This document shows positions 43,421 to 50,500 of a stretch of 64,000 bases of DNA, in pieces. Source of the DNA: Aequorivita sp. (GTDB lineage Bacteria > Bacteroidota > Bacteroidia > Flavobacteriales > Flavobacteriaceae); NCBI GenBank assembly GCA_024637015.1, contig JAGXGE010000004.1, forward strand, positions 310,001 to 374,000. The letters run 5' to 3'. Position 1 is the stretch's first letter, and each line of letters starts with the position of its first letter. A model generated the notes under the pieces. That model was given only the letters and a program-made list of their open reading frames with translations, had not been told where the DNA came from and searched no databases. Position numbers and translations under genes: made by a program.

Positions 43421-43954
43421 TTACAATTTAAACGCGAGACCCAAAAATGCCGCAATCCCATCTGCAGCATCTACATTTAAGGTTATATTTCGTGCATTAA
43501 AATATGGTAAGAGTAGTTTTAGGTACAACTTTTCTCCAATTTTATATTGTGCTCCTGGGCCAATATTATAAATGGTAAGGGCACTGTTTTCAATATATCC
43601 CTGTGTTTGATCTTCAAATCCGAAACCGTAGCCTGCCTGTGCGAAAACATTCCATTTTTCCTTATTTACAAAGTAATAGTGAATAGAAGGAACAAAACCA
43701 TAGGAATGTATAGTTACACCGCTATTGTCTTTTACCAAGGTATTATTTGAAGTGAAAAAGCTTCCTGACAACGAAACTTTATTTGAAACAAAAAACTCAA
43801 AGCTCGCCAATCCAATTGCTCCAAAATCGTCTTCATCGTTTGTTGTTGTTGGGTAAGGAGAAAGTGCTACAGAGAGAATCATTTCGCCTTTTTGATTTTG
43901 GGCGAATGATGTTAAACAAAAAAGTAAAGTAAAAAGAAAAAGCAGTTTTTTCAT
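43421..43954 (-). CDS. Outer-membrane beta-barrel protein
   Basis: A 177-residue protein with a signal peptide (LLFLFTLLFCLTSFAQN). Alternating strands end in FLGLAFKL, a C-terminal aromatic/hydrophobic strand as in beta-barrel proteins. Segments such as FAQAGYGFGFEDQ and YNIGPGAQYKIGEKLYLKLLLPYF fit the small OmpW/porin-like 'outer membrane beta-barrel' group. Function is probably structural or transport, not determined. Confidence 0.75.
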   Translation of the reverse strand: MKKLLFLFTLLFCLTSFAQNQKGEMILSVALSPYPTTTNDEDDFGAIGLASFEFFVSNKVSLSGSFFTSNNTLVKDNSGVTIHSYGFVPSIHYYFVNKEKWNVFAQAGYGFGFEDQTQGYIENSALTIYNIGPGAQYKIGEKLYLKLLLPYFNARNITLNVDAADGIAAFLGLAFKL

Positions 43955-43995
43955 TGGTCAAATTTTTAATGAAGATAATTAAAATATTTTACCAT

Positions 43996-44030
43996 AAAAA
44001 AAGCCTTTCGAAAACGAAAAGCTTTAAAAT
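43996..44030 (-). terminator. Terminator of the atp operon (after atpG)
   Basis: On the minus strand, AAAGCTTTTCG and CGAAAGGCTTT form an 11-bp stem with one mismatch, followed by a T run. It lies just beyond the atpG stop. Confidence 0.75.
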
Positions 44031-44045
44031 TAGTTTTATAAAATA

Positions 44046-44921
44046 TTAACCAGCCAATGCCTCTGCACCACCAACAATCTCAAGGATCTCATTGGTAATG
44101 GCGGCTTGACGTGCTTTGTTGTATTGAAGTTTTAATGAATCGCGAAGTTCGGTTGCGTTGTCTGTCGCTTTGTGCATTGCAGTCATTCGTGCACCGTGCT
44201 CGCTGGCAACGCTATCGCGAAGCGCTTTGAACAATTGTGTTTTTAAACTCTTTGGGATCAACGCCTCAACAATTTCTTCTTTTGAAGGTTCAAAAATGTA
44301 AAAGGTTTCTGATGTTTTTGTTTCTTGTCCTTCAATTAGTTTTGGAGGCATAATTGGCAAAAACTGTTCAGTCATCACCACTTGAGTAGCTGCATTTTTG
44401 AAATTATTATATACAATAACAATTTTATCATATTTCCCTTCGGAAAAAAGAAGCATCAATTTTTCAGCTATTTCTGAAGTGTTTTCAAAAGAAAGGTCAT
44501 CAAAAATACTGTTGTTGTTCTCGAGTATAGTTCCAGTTTTCTTCAGGATATCATTACCCTTTTTTCCAAGAGTCATAAAATCAACTTGCTTACCAGCGTA
44601 TGTTGTTGCTGCCAAGTTTCGAACTTCTTTTATAATGTTACTGTTGAAAGCACCCGCCAAACCACGGTTACTGGTAATGGCAACCACCAAAATTTTGTTG
44701 GCCTCGCGCTGGTCTGAATACTTGCTTCCAGTATCGTCATCAAGCGTGGCGCTTAGGTTTTGCAAAAGCTCGGTAAGTTTTTCAGAATAAGGACGCATTG
44801 CGGTAATGGCATCCTGCGCCTTTTTCAACTTTGCGGCAGAAACCATCTTCATGGCACTGGTAATCTGCATCGTTGAACCGACGGATGATATTCTGTTTCT
44901 AATTTCCTTTAAATTCGCCAT
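44046..44921 (-). CDS. atpG: ATP synthase F1 gamma subunit
   Basis: A 291-residue central-stalk subunit that turns inside the F1 hexamer. The N-terminal helix MANLKEIRNRISSVGSTMQITSAMKMVSAAKLKKAQ and the C-terminal helix SEHGARMTAMHKATDNATEL...YNKARQAAITNEILEIVGGAEAL are both typical and form the coiled coil. It is the last gene of the operon; atpD and atpC are not downstream. The spacer from atpA (72 bp) contains a 17-bp perfect hairpin. Confidence 0.97.
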   Translation of the reverse strand: MANLKEIRNRISSVGSTMQITSAMKMVSAAKLKKAQDAITAMRPYSEKLTELLQNLSATLDDDTGSKYSDQREANKILVVAITSNRGLAGAFNSNIIKEVRNLAATTYAGKQVDFMTLGKKGNDILKKTGTILENNNSIFDDLSFENTSEIAEKLMLLFSEGKYDKIVIVYNNFKNAATQVVMTEQFLPIMPPKLIEGQETKTSETFYIFEPSKEEIVEALIPKSLKTQLFKALRDSVASEHGARMTAMHKATDNATELRDSLKLQYNKARQAAITNEILEIVGGAEALAG

Positions 44922-44943
44922 TCTGTTTTAGAATTGAATATGG

Positions 44944-44984
44944 AGTTTTGAGTATTGAGAAAATTCATCTCAATACTCAAAACT
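44944..44984. repeat. 17-bp hairpin between atpA and atpG
   Basis: AGTTTTGAGTATTGAGA (44944-44960) and TCTCAATACTCAAAACT (44968-44984) are perfect inverted copies with a 7-nt loop. There is no T run for termination on the operon strand, so it may be an RNA stability or processing element. Confidence 0.8.
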
Positions 44985-44993
44985 AAAATCTAA

Positions 44994-46574
44994 CTACTTT
45001 TTATATTTCGCTGAAAGATCGTTGGCAACAGATGTCAATACATCAATTGCATCATCAGTAAGTTTACCAGCTTTCAAATCGTTAAGCGTATCTCTGTGCT
45101 TTACGTTCAGCATTTCAAGGTAATCTCTTTCAAATTCTTTAATCTTATTTACAGGAACGTTACGCATCAAGTTCTTGGAACCTGCATAGATTATCGCAAT
45201 TTGATCTTCTACTGTGTAAGGATCATTTTCAGCTTGTTTTAATATTTCTACGTTACGTCTACCTTTTTCAATTACGTTTAAAGTTGCAGCATCTAAATCT
45301 GAACCGAATTTTGCAAACGCCTCCAATTCACGGAAAGCCGCTTGATCCAGTTTCAAAGTACCTGCTACTTTTTTCATCGATTTAATCTGTGCGTTACCAC
45401 CCACACGCGATACCGAAATACCTACGTTAATAGCTGGACGAACACCTGCGTTGAACAAATCTCCATCCAAGAAGATCTGACCATCTGTAATTGAAATTAC
45501 GTTTGTTGGGATATACGCCGAAACATCACCCGCTTGTGTTTCAATAATAGGAAGTGCAGTTAATGAACCTCCTCCTTTTACCAATCCTTTTAAAGATTCA
45601 GGAATGTTGTTCATTTCTTTTGCGATATCATCATCATCAATAATCTTTGCCGCACGCTCCAATAAACGGGAGTGAAGATAAAACACATCTCCAGGATATG
45701 CCTCACGCCCTGGTGGACGACGCAAAAGAAGTGAAATTTCACGATATGCTACCGCCTGTTTAGAAAGATCATCAAAAACGATCAACGCCGGACGACCTGT
45801 GTCACGGAAGTATTCACCAATTGCAGCACCTGCAAACGGAGCGTAAACCTGCATTGGAGCAGGATCTGATGCGTTTGCAGCTACGATTGTTGTGTAGGCC
45901 AAAGCGCCTTTTTCTTCCAAAACGTTGGCAATGTTTGCAACGGTTGAAGCTTTTTGTCCAATCGCAACATATATACAATATACAGGCTCGCCTGCATCGT
46001 AAAATTCTTTTTGATTCAAAATGGTATCGATACAAACGGTAGATTTACCAGTTTGACGGTCACCAATTACAAGCTCACGCTGGCCTCGGCCCACGGGAAT
46101 CATTGCATCGATAGATTTAATACCAGTTTGAAGTGGCTCAGTTACCGGCTGACGATAAATTACTCCAGGTGCTTTACGCTCCAAAGGCATTTCGTAAGTT
46201 TCACCAGTAATTGGACCTTTACCATCGATAGGCTGACCCAATGTGTTTACAACACGGCCAACGATACCTTCACCTACTTGAAGTGAAGCAATACGCTGAG
46301 TACGCTTAACAGTTGAACCTTCCTTTACTCCTTTTGAAGGACCTAAAAGTACGATACCTACGTTGTCTTCCTCGAGGTTCAATACAATACCCTCAAGACC
46401 ACTATCGAAGGCTACCAATTCACCATATTGTGCGTTTGAAAGTCCGTATGCACGAACAATACCGTCACCTACTGTTAAAACAGTTCCTACTTCGTCCAGG
46501 GAAGCAGTTGCTTCATAGCCTGTAAGTTGTTGCTTTAATATTGCTGATACTTCAGCTGGTTTTACTTCTGCCAT
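44994..46574 (-). CDS. atpA: ATP synthase F1 alpha subunit
   Basis: A 526-residue regulatory nucleotide-binding subunit of the F1 hexamer. The P-loop [11 protein letters not shown] lies near residue 170, with [13 protein letters not shown]-like [16 protein letters not shown] and the signature [14 protein letters not shown] downstream. Length is usual. The ATG at 46574 is preceded by TCTAAAATCTAAAATC, a motif also near the starts of yraN and the M13 gene. A 108-bp spacer separates it from atpH and contains a GC-rich palindrome. Confidence 0.98.
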   Translation of the reverse strand: MAEVKPAEVSAILKQQLTGYEATASLDEVGTVLTVGDGIVRAYGLSNAQYGELVAFDSGLEGIVLNLEEDNVGIVLLGPSKGVKEGSTVKRTQRIASLQVGEGIVGRVVNTLGQPIDGKGPITGETYEMPLERKAPGVIYRQPVTEPLQTGIKSIDAMIPVGRGQRELVIGDRQTGKSTVCIDTILNQKEFYDAGEPVYCIYVAIGQKASTVANIANVLEEKGALAYTTIVAANASDPAPMQVYAPFAGAAIGEYFRDTGRPALIVFDDLSKQAVAYREISLLLRRPPGREAYPGDVFYLHSRLLERAAKIIDDDDIAKEMNNIPESLKGLVKGGGSLTALPIIETQAGDVSAYIPTNVISITDGQIFLDGDLFNAGVRPAINVGISVSRVGGNAQIKSMKKVAGTLKLDQAAFRELEAFAKFGSDLDAATLNVIEKGRRNVEILKQAENDPYTVEDQIAIIYAGSKNLMRNVPVNKIKEFERDYLEMLNVKHRDTLNDLKAGKLTDDAIDVLTSVANDLSAKYKK

Positions 46575-46662
46575 TTTGATTTTAGATTTTAGACGTTAGG
46601 TTTCAGATTTCACCCAAAACTTCACATCATACTATAACTTGACTTAATATTTGTAGTCCGAA

Positions 46663-46676
46663 TCCGCCGCGGCGGA
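46663..46676. repeat. GC-rich palindrome after atpH
   Basis: TCCGCCGCGGCGGA is a perfect 14-bp palindrome in an otherwise AT-rich region. It begins 7 nt after the atpH stop in operon direction. A near copy lies at 47735-47748. Confidence 0.8.
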
Positions 46677-46682
46677 GAAGGA

Positions 46683-47219
46683 CTATATTGATTTACTGAA
46701 TTCTCTTTTTAAATTTCCAAATTGGTTTGCGATGCTCGCGTTATATTGAATATCGCCTACGCGAAGGATAAATCCTCCTATAATTTCTGGGTCTATTTCA
46801 CTTCGAAGTGTTACTTTTTCACTTCCGGTCAATTCTTTTACTTTATCCATTACTTTTCTTTCCAATTCATCAGAAAGTGGAACAGCCGTTGTAACAGTTG
46901 CAACTTTAACACCTTCTTGTTCATTGTATAGATCCACAAAGCTTTTTGCCACTTTTCCCAACAAAGGAGTACGTTTGTTCGCAACCAAAAGATTGATAAG
47001 GGAATGAGTGATTTCTGATTGTCCATTGAAAATCTTTAATAAAGCCTGTTTTTTGTCATTGGCTTTTATTACAGGACTTTGAAGTACTGTTTGTAATTCC
47101 CTACTTCCTTCAATGGTATAGTAAACAGATTGCATATCGCTAAACAAAACAGCTTCTGTATTGTTTTCGTTTGCTTTCTGCAAAATTGCTTTCGCGTATC
47201 GTATCGCTGCTCTGCTCAT
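46683..47219 (-). CDS. atpH: ATP synthase F1 delta subunit
   Basis: A 178-residue peripheral-stalk subunit (OSCP type) joining F1 to the b subunits. Typical parts are the start SRAAIRYAKAILQKA, LINLLVANKRTPLLGKVAKSFVDLY and the end GFILRVGDIQYNASIANQFGNLKREF. It follows atpF after 7 nt. Confidence 0.95.
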   Translation of the reverse strand: MSRAAIRYAKAILQKANENNTEAVLFSDMQSVYYTIEGSRELQTVLQSPVIKANDKKQALLKIFNGQSEITHSLINLLVANKRTPLLGKVAKSFVDLYNEQEGVKVATVTTAVPLSDELERKVMDKVKELTGSEKVTLRSEIDPEIIGGFILRVGDIQYNASIANQFGNLKREFSKSI

Positions 47220-47226
47220 TAGGGTA

Positions 47227-47727
47227 TTAGTTTAATTTGGCGTCGCCCAACATTTCATCAACAAGTTTTAATTGCTTGTCCTTATCAGAAAGTTCGTGTT
47301 TTACTACTTTCTCAGCAATTTCCAAAGAAAGACTTGCTACTTGTTGTTTCAATTCTGCGATAGCAGATTTCTTTTCGCTTTCGATTGCCGCTTGTGCATG
47401 AGCAACCATTTTGTCTCCTTCAGTTTTGGCCTCCTCTTTAGCATCTGAAATCATTTTTGCTTTTATCTCGCGCGCTTCTTTCATCATCATTTCGCGTTCT
47501 GCACGTGCTTCTTGCAATAATTTTTCATTGTCTGCTTGAAGGTTTTGCATTTCAAGTTTTGCTTTTTCAGCAGAATCCAATGCATTTTTAATTCCTTCTT
47601 CACGATCGTTAACCGCGTTTAAGATTGGTTTCCAAGCAAATTTGCGAAGCAACAAAAGCAACAGCACAAATATGATTATTTGCCAAAAGAAAAGTCCGAA
47701 TGAAAAGTCGTTAATTAATTTTTCCAT
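47227..47727 (-). CDS. atpF: ATP synthase F0 b subunit
   Basis: A 166-residue peripheral-stalk subunit with one N-terminal transmembrane helix (FGLFFWQIIIFVLLLLLLRKFAWKP) and a long charged helix (AEKAKLEMQNLQADNEKLLQEARAEREMMM) that forms the stator coiled coil. The start codon lies only 7 nt after a GC-rich palindrome, so the ribosome-binding region is unusual. Confidence 0.96.
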   Translation of the reverse strand: MEKLINDFSFGLFFWQIIIFVLLLLLLRKFAWKPILNAVNDREEGIKNALDSAEKAKLEMQNLQADNEKLLQEARAEREMMMKEAREIKAKMISDAKEEAKTEGDKMVAHAQAAIESEKKSAIAELKQQVASLSLEIAEKVVKHELSDKDKQLKLVDEMLGDAKLN

Positions 47728-47734
47728 ATCAACG

Positions 47735-47748
47735 TCCGCCGTGGCGGA
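47735..47748. repeat. GC-rich near-palindrome at the atpF start
   Basis: TCCGCCGTGGCGGA, one central base pair short of a perfect palindrome and a near copy of 46663-46676. In the mRNA it would fold directly upstream of the atpF ATG. Confidence 0.8.
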
Positions 47749-47785
47749 TATTTATTTAATTTAACCTTATGCTCAATTTTAATTA

Positions 47786-47824
47786 TAACAAACAGCTGTA
47801 ACCAACCGTCACAGCCGTTTGTTA
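47786..47824. repeat. 14-bp hairpin between atpE and atpF
   Basis: TAACAAACAGCTGT (47786-47799) pairs with ACAGCCGTTTGTTA (47811-47824) with one mismatch that is a G-U wobble in the operon mRNA, around an 11-nt loop. The T run lies on the plus-strand side, not on the operon strand. Confidence 0.75.
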
Positions 47825-47834
47825 GTTTTTTTGA

Positions 47835-48068
<234 letters not shown>

Positions 48069-48092
48069 TTATTAAAAATTAAACACTCGTTA

Positions 48093-49244
48093 CTATAAAT
48101 GTTGGATTTCGCCTTCTCCGTGTGCTTCGTGCTCTGCGTGCGTTTCGCTTGCAAAACCAAAGTACAAGGCTGCCAACATTGTGAAAATATATGCTTGTAG
48201 CAATGCTACCAGTAATTCAATAAGTGAAATCGCAAATGAAAGCCCGAAGGACAACGGACCGCCAATCCAACTTTTGAAAATAAATATCAGTCCGATCAAG
48301 CTCATCAACACCACGTGGCCTGCTGTCATGTTTGCGTATAAACGTATAAGCAGCGCAAAAGGCTTAATGAACAATCCTAAAATTTCGATAGGAACAAGAA
48401 TGATATAAATCAATATTTTTCCATACCACGGCATTCCATCGCCAAGTGGATCAAAAATGTGTTTCCAGTAATCTTTGGTTCCGGTGAAAGTTGTAATCAA
48501 GAATACAATTATTGCCAAAGCAGTGGTAACTGCAATATTTCCGGTAACGTTTACCCCAAGTGGAGTAAGACCGAACATATTCAAAAACCATATAAAGAAA
48601 AACACAGTCAATAGGAACGGCATGTATTTTTTGTATTTGTTTTCGCCAATATTTGCTATAGCAATATCATCGCGAATGTAAAGTACAATCGGTTCGAAGA
48701 AACGGCCAATCCCACGTGGAATGCTTCCGTTTTTGGCATAGCTTTTTGCAAGGCTGCTGAACAACCAAATCAATAAAAGTCCAGTAACCAACATCATTAC
48801 CACACTTTTTGTAATGGAAAGATCTAACGGGCGAACGTTTGTTGGGTGATGCTTTTCATCATAGTTGATGGTACCTTCGGCATTGGTTTTATAAATTTTA
48901 CTGTGGTAAAGTTTGTAGTAGTTTCCGTTTGACTCAACAACATCTTCCCCGTGGTGAAATTTGGACGACATAAATGTGTGAAGACCGCCATCCCAAATAA
49001 TTACGGGAAGCGGGAAGCCGTAATGATGCGTTTCGCCGGTTTCCTCATCGGTAGAACCGAAAAAATTGAAGTCGTGCGAATCCATCAAGTGATGGTTTAT
49101 AAACTCTTTTATCTCTTCTTTCTTGGTTTTGTTGCCTGGAAGGACTTCCTTAGCCTCCTCTACATGTTCGTCTTGCGCTACTCCTGAAAAAGAAACGATA
49201 AACAATAAAACTGAAAGTATTCTAACCAATGTTTTTCTTTGCAT
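48093..49244 (-). CDS. atpB: ATP synthase F0 a subunit with N-terminal extension
   Basis: A 383-residue proton-channel subunit, much longer than the usual 240-270. The ATG at 49244 starts a signal peptide-like sequence (LVRILSVLLFIVSFSGVAQ), followed by about 110 hydrophilic residues including HEDVVESNG-like segments, then the normal five- to six-helix a subunit. The essential Arg lies in LIRLYANMTAGHVV, and the C-terminal helix has ISLIELLVALLQAYIFTML. The extension is a known trait of Bacteroidota AtpB, probably facing the periplasm. A -7 box lies 34 nt upstream of the start. Confidence 0.95.
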   Translation of the reverse strand: MQRKTLVRILSVLLFIVSFSGVAQDEHVEEAKEVLPGNKTKKEEIKEFINHHLMDSHDFNFFGSTDEETGETHHYGFPLPVIIWDGGLHTFMSSKFHHGEDVVESNGNYYKLYHSKIYKTNAEGTINYDEKHHPTNVRPLDLSITKSVVMMLVTGLLLIWLFSSLAKSYAKNGSIPRGIGRFFEPIVLYIRDDIAIANIGENKYKKYMPFLLTVFFFIWFLNMFGLTPLGVNVTGNIAVTTALAIIVFLITTFTGTKDYWKHIFDPLGDGMPWYGKILIYIILVPIEILGLFIKPFALLIRLYANMTAGHVVLMSLIGLIFIFKSWIGGPLSFGLSFAISLIELLVALLQAYIFTMLAALYFGFASETHAEHEAHGEGEIQHL

Positions 49245-49278
49245 CTTTGAACAAATAACGGTGTCCTTAAAATCGGTG

Positions 49279-49286
49279 CAAAAATA
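49279..49286 (-). promoter_or_regulatory. -7 promoter box before atpB
   Basis: TATTTTTG on the minus strand matches TAnnTTTG and lies 34 nt before the atpB start, so the atp genes may have their own promoter inside the longer sprE-atp block. Confidence 0.45.
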
Positions 49287-49345
49287 CATTTCTTTCTGAG
49301 AAAGAAAAAACTATTTTTTGAGTTTTTTTCTTCTTAAGAAATATG

Positions 49346-49738
49346 CTAAGATTCCTGATTATTAAGCTGTTTTGAAAGAAATGCTACTTCCAAAATTAAA
49401 CAAGTGGCGTAGGGTACAAAAAAAGCAGCAAATTCCGAAGTGGACATCGTTCCGTCTTCCCTATAAAAAGGATAGAATAAAAGAAAGAAAATCAAGAATT
49501 TGATTCCGCTACCTGCAATAAACATAAATCCGGTATGTGACGATTTCTTGTTGAATTTGGATTGGATGAAGATTAAAATACTAGCTGCCAAGGCATAATT
49601 CACCAAATAGGAGAGCACAATCCTATCAGCAAAAATGGGCAATTCCTTATTCTGAAGTATAAATAGATGCGCAGCAAAAACCACGGCCAATACCAATAAA
49701 AGAAATGTCAAAAATTTGAAAGTAGTTTTTTTCATCAA
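49346..49738 (-). CDS. Small membrane protein, DUF6168-like, AtpI-position
   Basis: A 130-residue protein with four hydrophobic helices (FLTFLLLVLAVVFAAHLFIL, IVLSYLVNYALAASILIFIQ, FMFIAGSGIKFLIFFLLFYPF, FFVPYATCLILEVAFLS). It resembles the DUF6168 proteins that sit before atpB in Flavobacteriaceae. The topology and place match the AtpI helper of other bacteria, which assists c-ring assembly, so a similar role is plausible but inferred from context. Confidence 0.65.
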   Translation of the reverse strand: MMKKTTFKFLTFLLLVLAVVFAAHLFILQNKELPIFADRIVLSYLVNYALAASILIFIQSKFNKKSSHTGFMFIAGSGIKFLIFFLLFYPFYREDGTMSTSEFAAFFVPYATCLILEVAFLSKQLNNQES

Positions 49739-49744
49739 AAAAAT

Positions 49745-49963
49745 CTAAGAGTTCAGTTTATTGGTCTGTTTTATTACCAAAAAAAGTGAAGCTGCAACGC
49801 CCACGAGCGTGCAAATGATAAGAAATGCATTTCCGCCGTCAGAATATTTACCGTCAAGCCACTTGCCCAATTTCACAAAAAGATAAATTATAACGCCCAT
49901 CTGTATGCCGATACCGGACAGAATGGCCCATCTTTTTATTCCATTATCGTTTTTATCGGCCAT
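49745..49963 (-). CDS. AtpZ/AtpI-family F0F1-ATPase assembly protein
   Basis: A 72-residue protein with two helices: WAILSGIGIQMGVIIYLFVKLGKWLDGKY, then FLIICTLVGVAASLFLVIKQTNKL. The GIGIQM...G..LG.WLD pattern is the AtpZ/AtpI signature. Members act with AtpI in ATP synthase assembly or magnesium/calcium transport. It is 6 nt before the DUF6168-like gene. Confidence 0.85.
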   Translation of the reverse strand: MADKNDNGIKRWAILSGIGIQMGVIIYLFVKLGKWLDGKYSDGGNAFLIICTLVGVAASLFLVIKQTNKLNS

Positions 49964-49974
49964 AATGAAGAAGT

Positions 49975-50451
49975 TTAATCGTCTAGATCGCTATCAACGG
50001 TAGCTTTTTTAATGCGTTGTTGGCGATCAAAAGGATGTGCCTTAGAATTTTCTGTAGGCGTTTGGTTTGTGGTGACAGTGTTTTTTGGTTTTCCGTCCTG
50101 CATCAAGCAGGAGGCATTCATTGTGGCACCGGGCTCAACTGCTAATTTACCCACAATAACATCACCCTCAATTATTGCGGTAGATCGCAAAGAAAGTGTT
50201 CCAGAAACTTGAAGATTGCCTTCAAACTTACCTTCAATGTCGGCATTTTCACAAGTAAGTGTTCCAATAATAACTCCTGTTTTTCCTAAAACCACTTTAG
50301 ATGGGGTTTTAACATTGCCTTCAACGGTGCCATCAATTCTAAAAAAACCGGTAGACGAAACATCTCCTTTTAATTTAGTGCCTTCGTTGATTCTGTTTTG
50401 GGCGGAACCTGGTTCAGTGGCAATTCGTTTCTCTTTTTTATCTGAAAACAT
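49975..50451 (-). CDS. Bactofilin family cytoskeletal protein
   Basis: A 158-residue protein with a central bactofilin beta-helix domain: GTKLKGDVSSTGFFRIDGTVEGNV, then GVIIGTLTCENADIEGKFEGNLQVSG and AIIEGDVIVGKLAVEPGA. Bactofilins polymerise without nucleotides and often organise cell shape or envelope machinery. The ends are charged and disordered. It lies between sprE and atpZ, 11 nt before atpZ. Confidence 0.92.
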   Translation of the reverse strand: MFSDKKEKRIATEPGSAQNRINEGTKLKGDVSSTGFFRIDGTVEGNVKTPSKVVLGKTGVIIGTLTCENADIEGKFEGNLQVSGTLSLRSTAIIEGDVIVGKLAVEPGATMNASCLMQDGKPKNTVTTNQTPTENSKAHPFDRQQRIKKATVDSDLDD

Positions 50452-50500
50452 AGCAGTTGGTTTTAAAGGTTACTATTCTGTTGTTCGGTTTGTTAGTAGA

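Noticed and set aside
47786-47824. Reading the atpE-atpF hairpin as an operon terminator
   Set aside because: The T run is on the plus strand, opposite to the operon, and essential genes follow.
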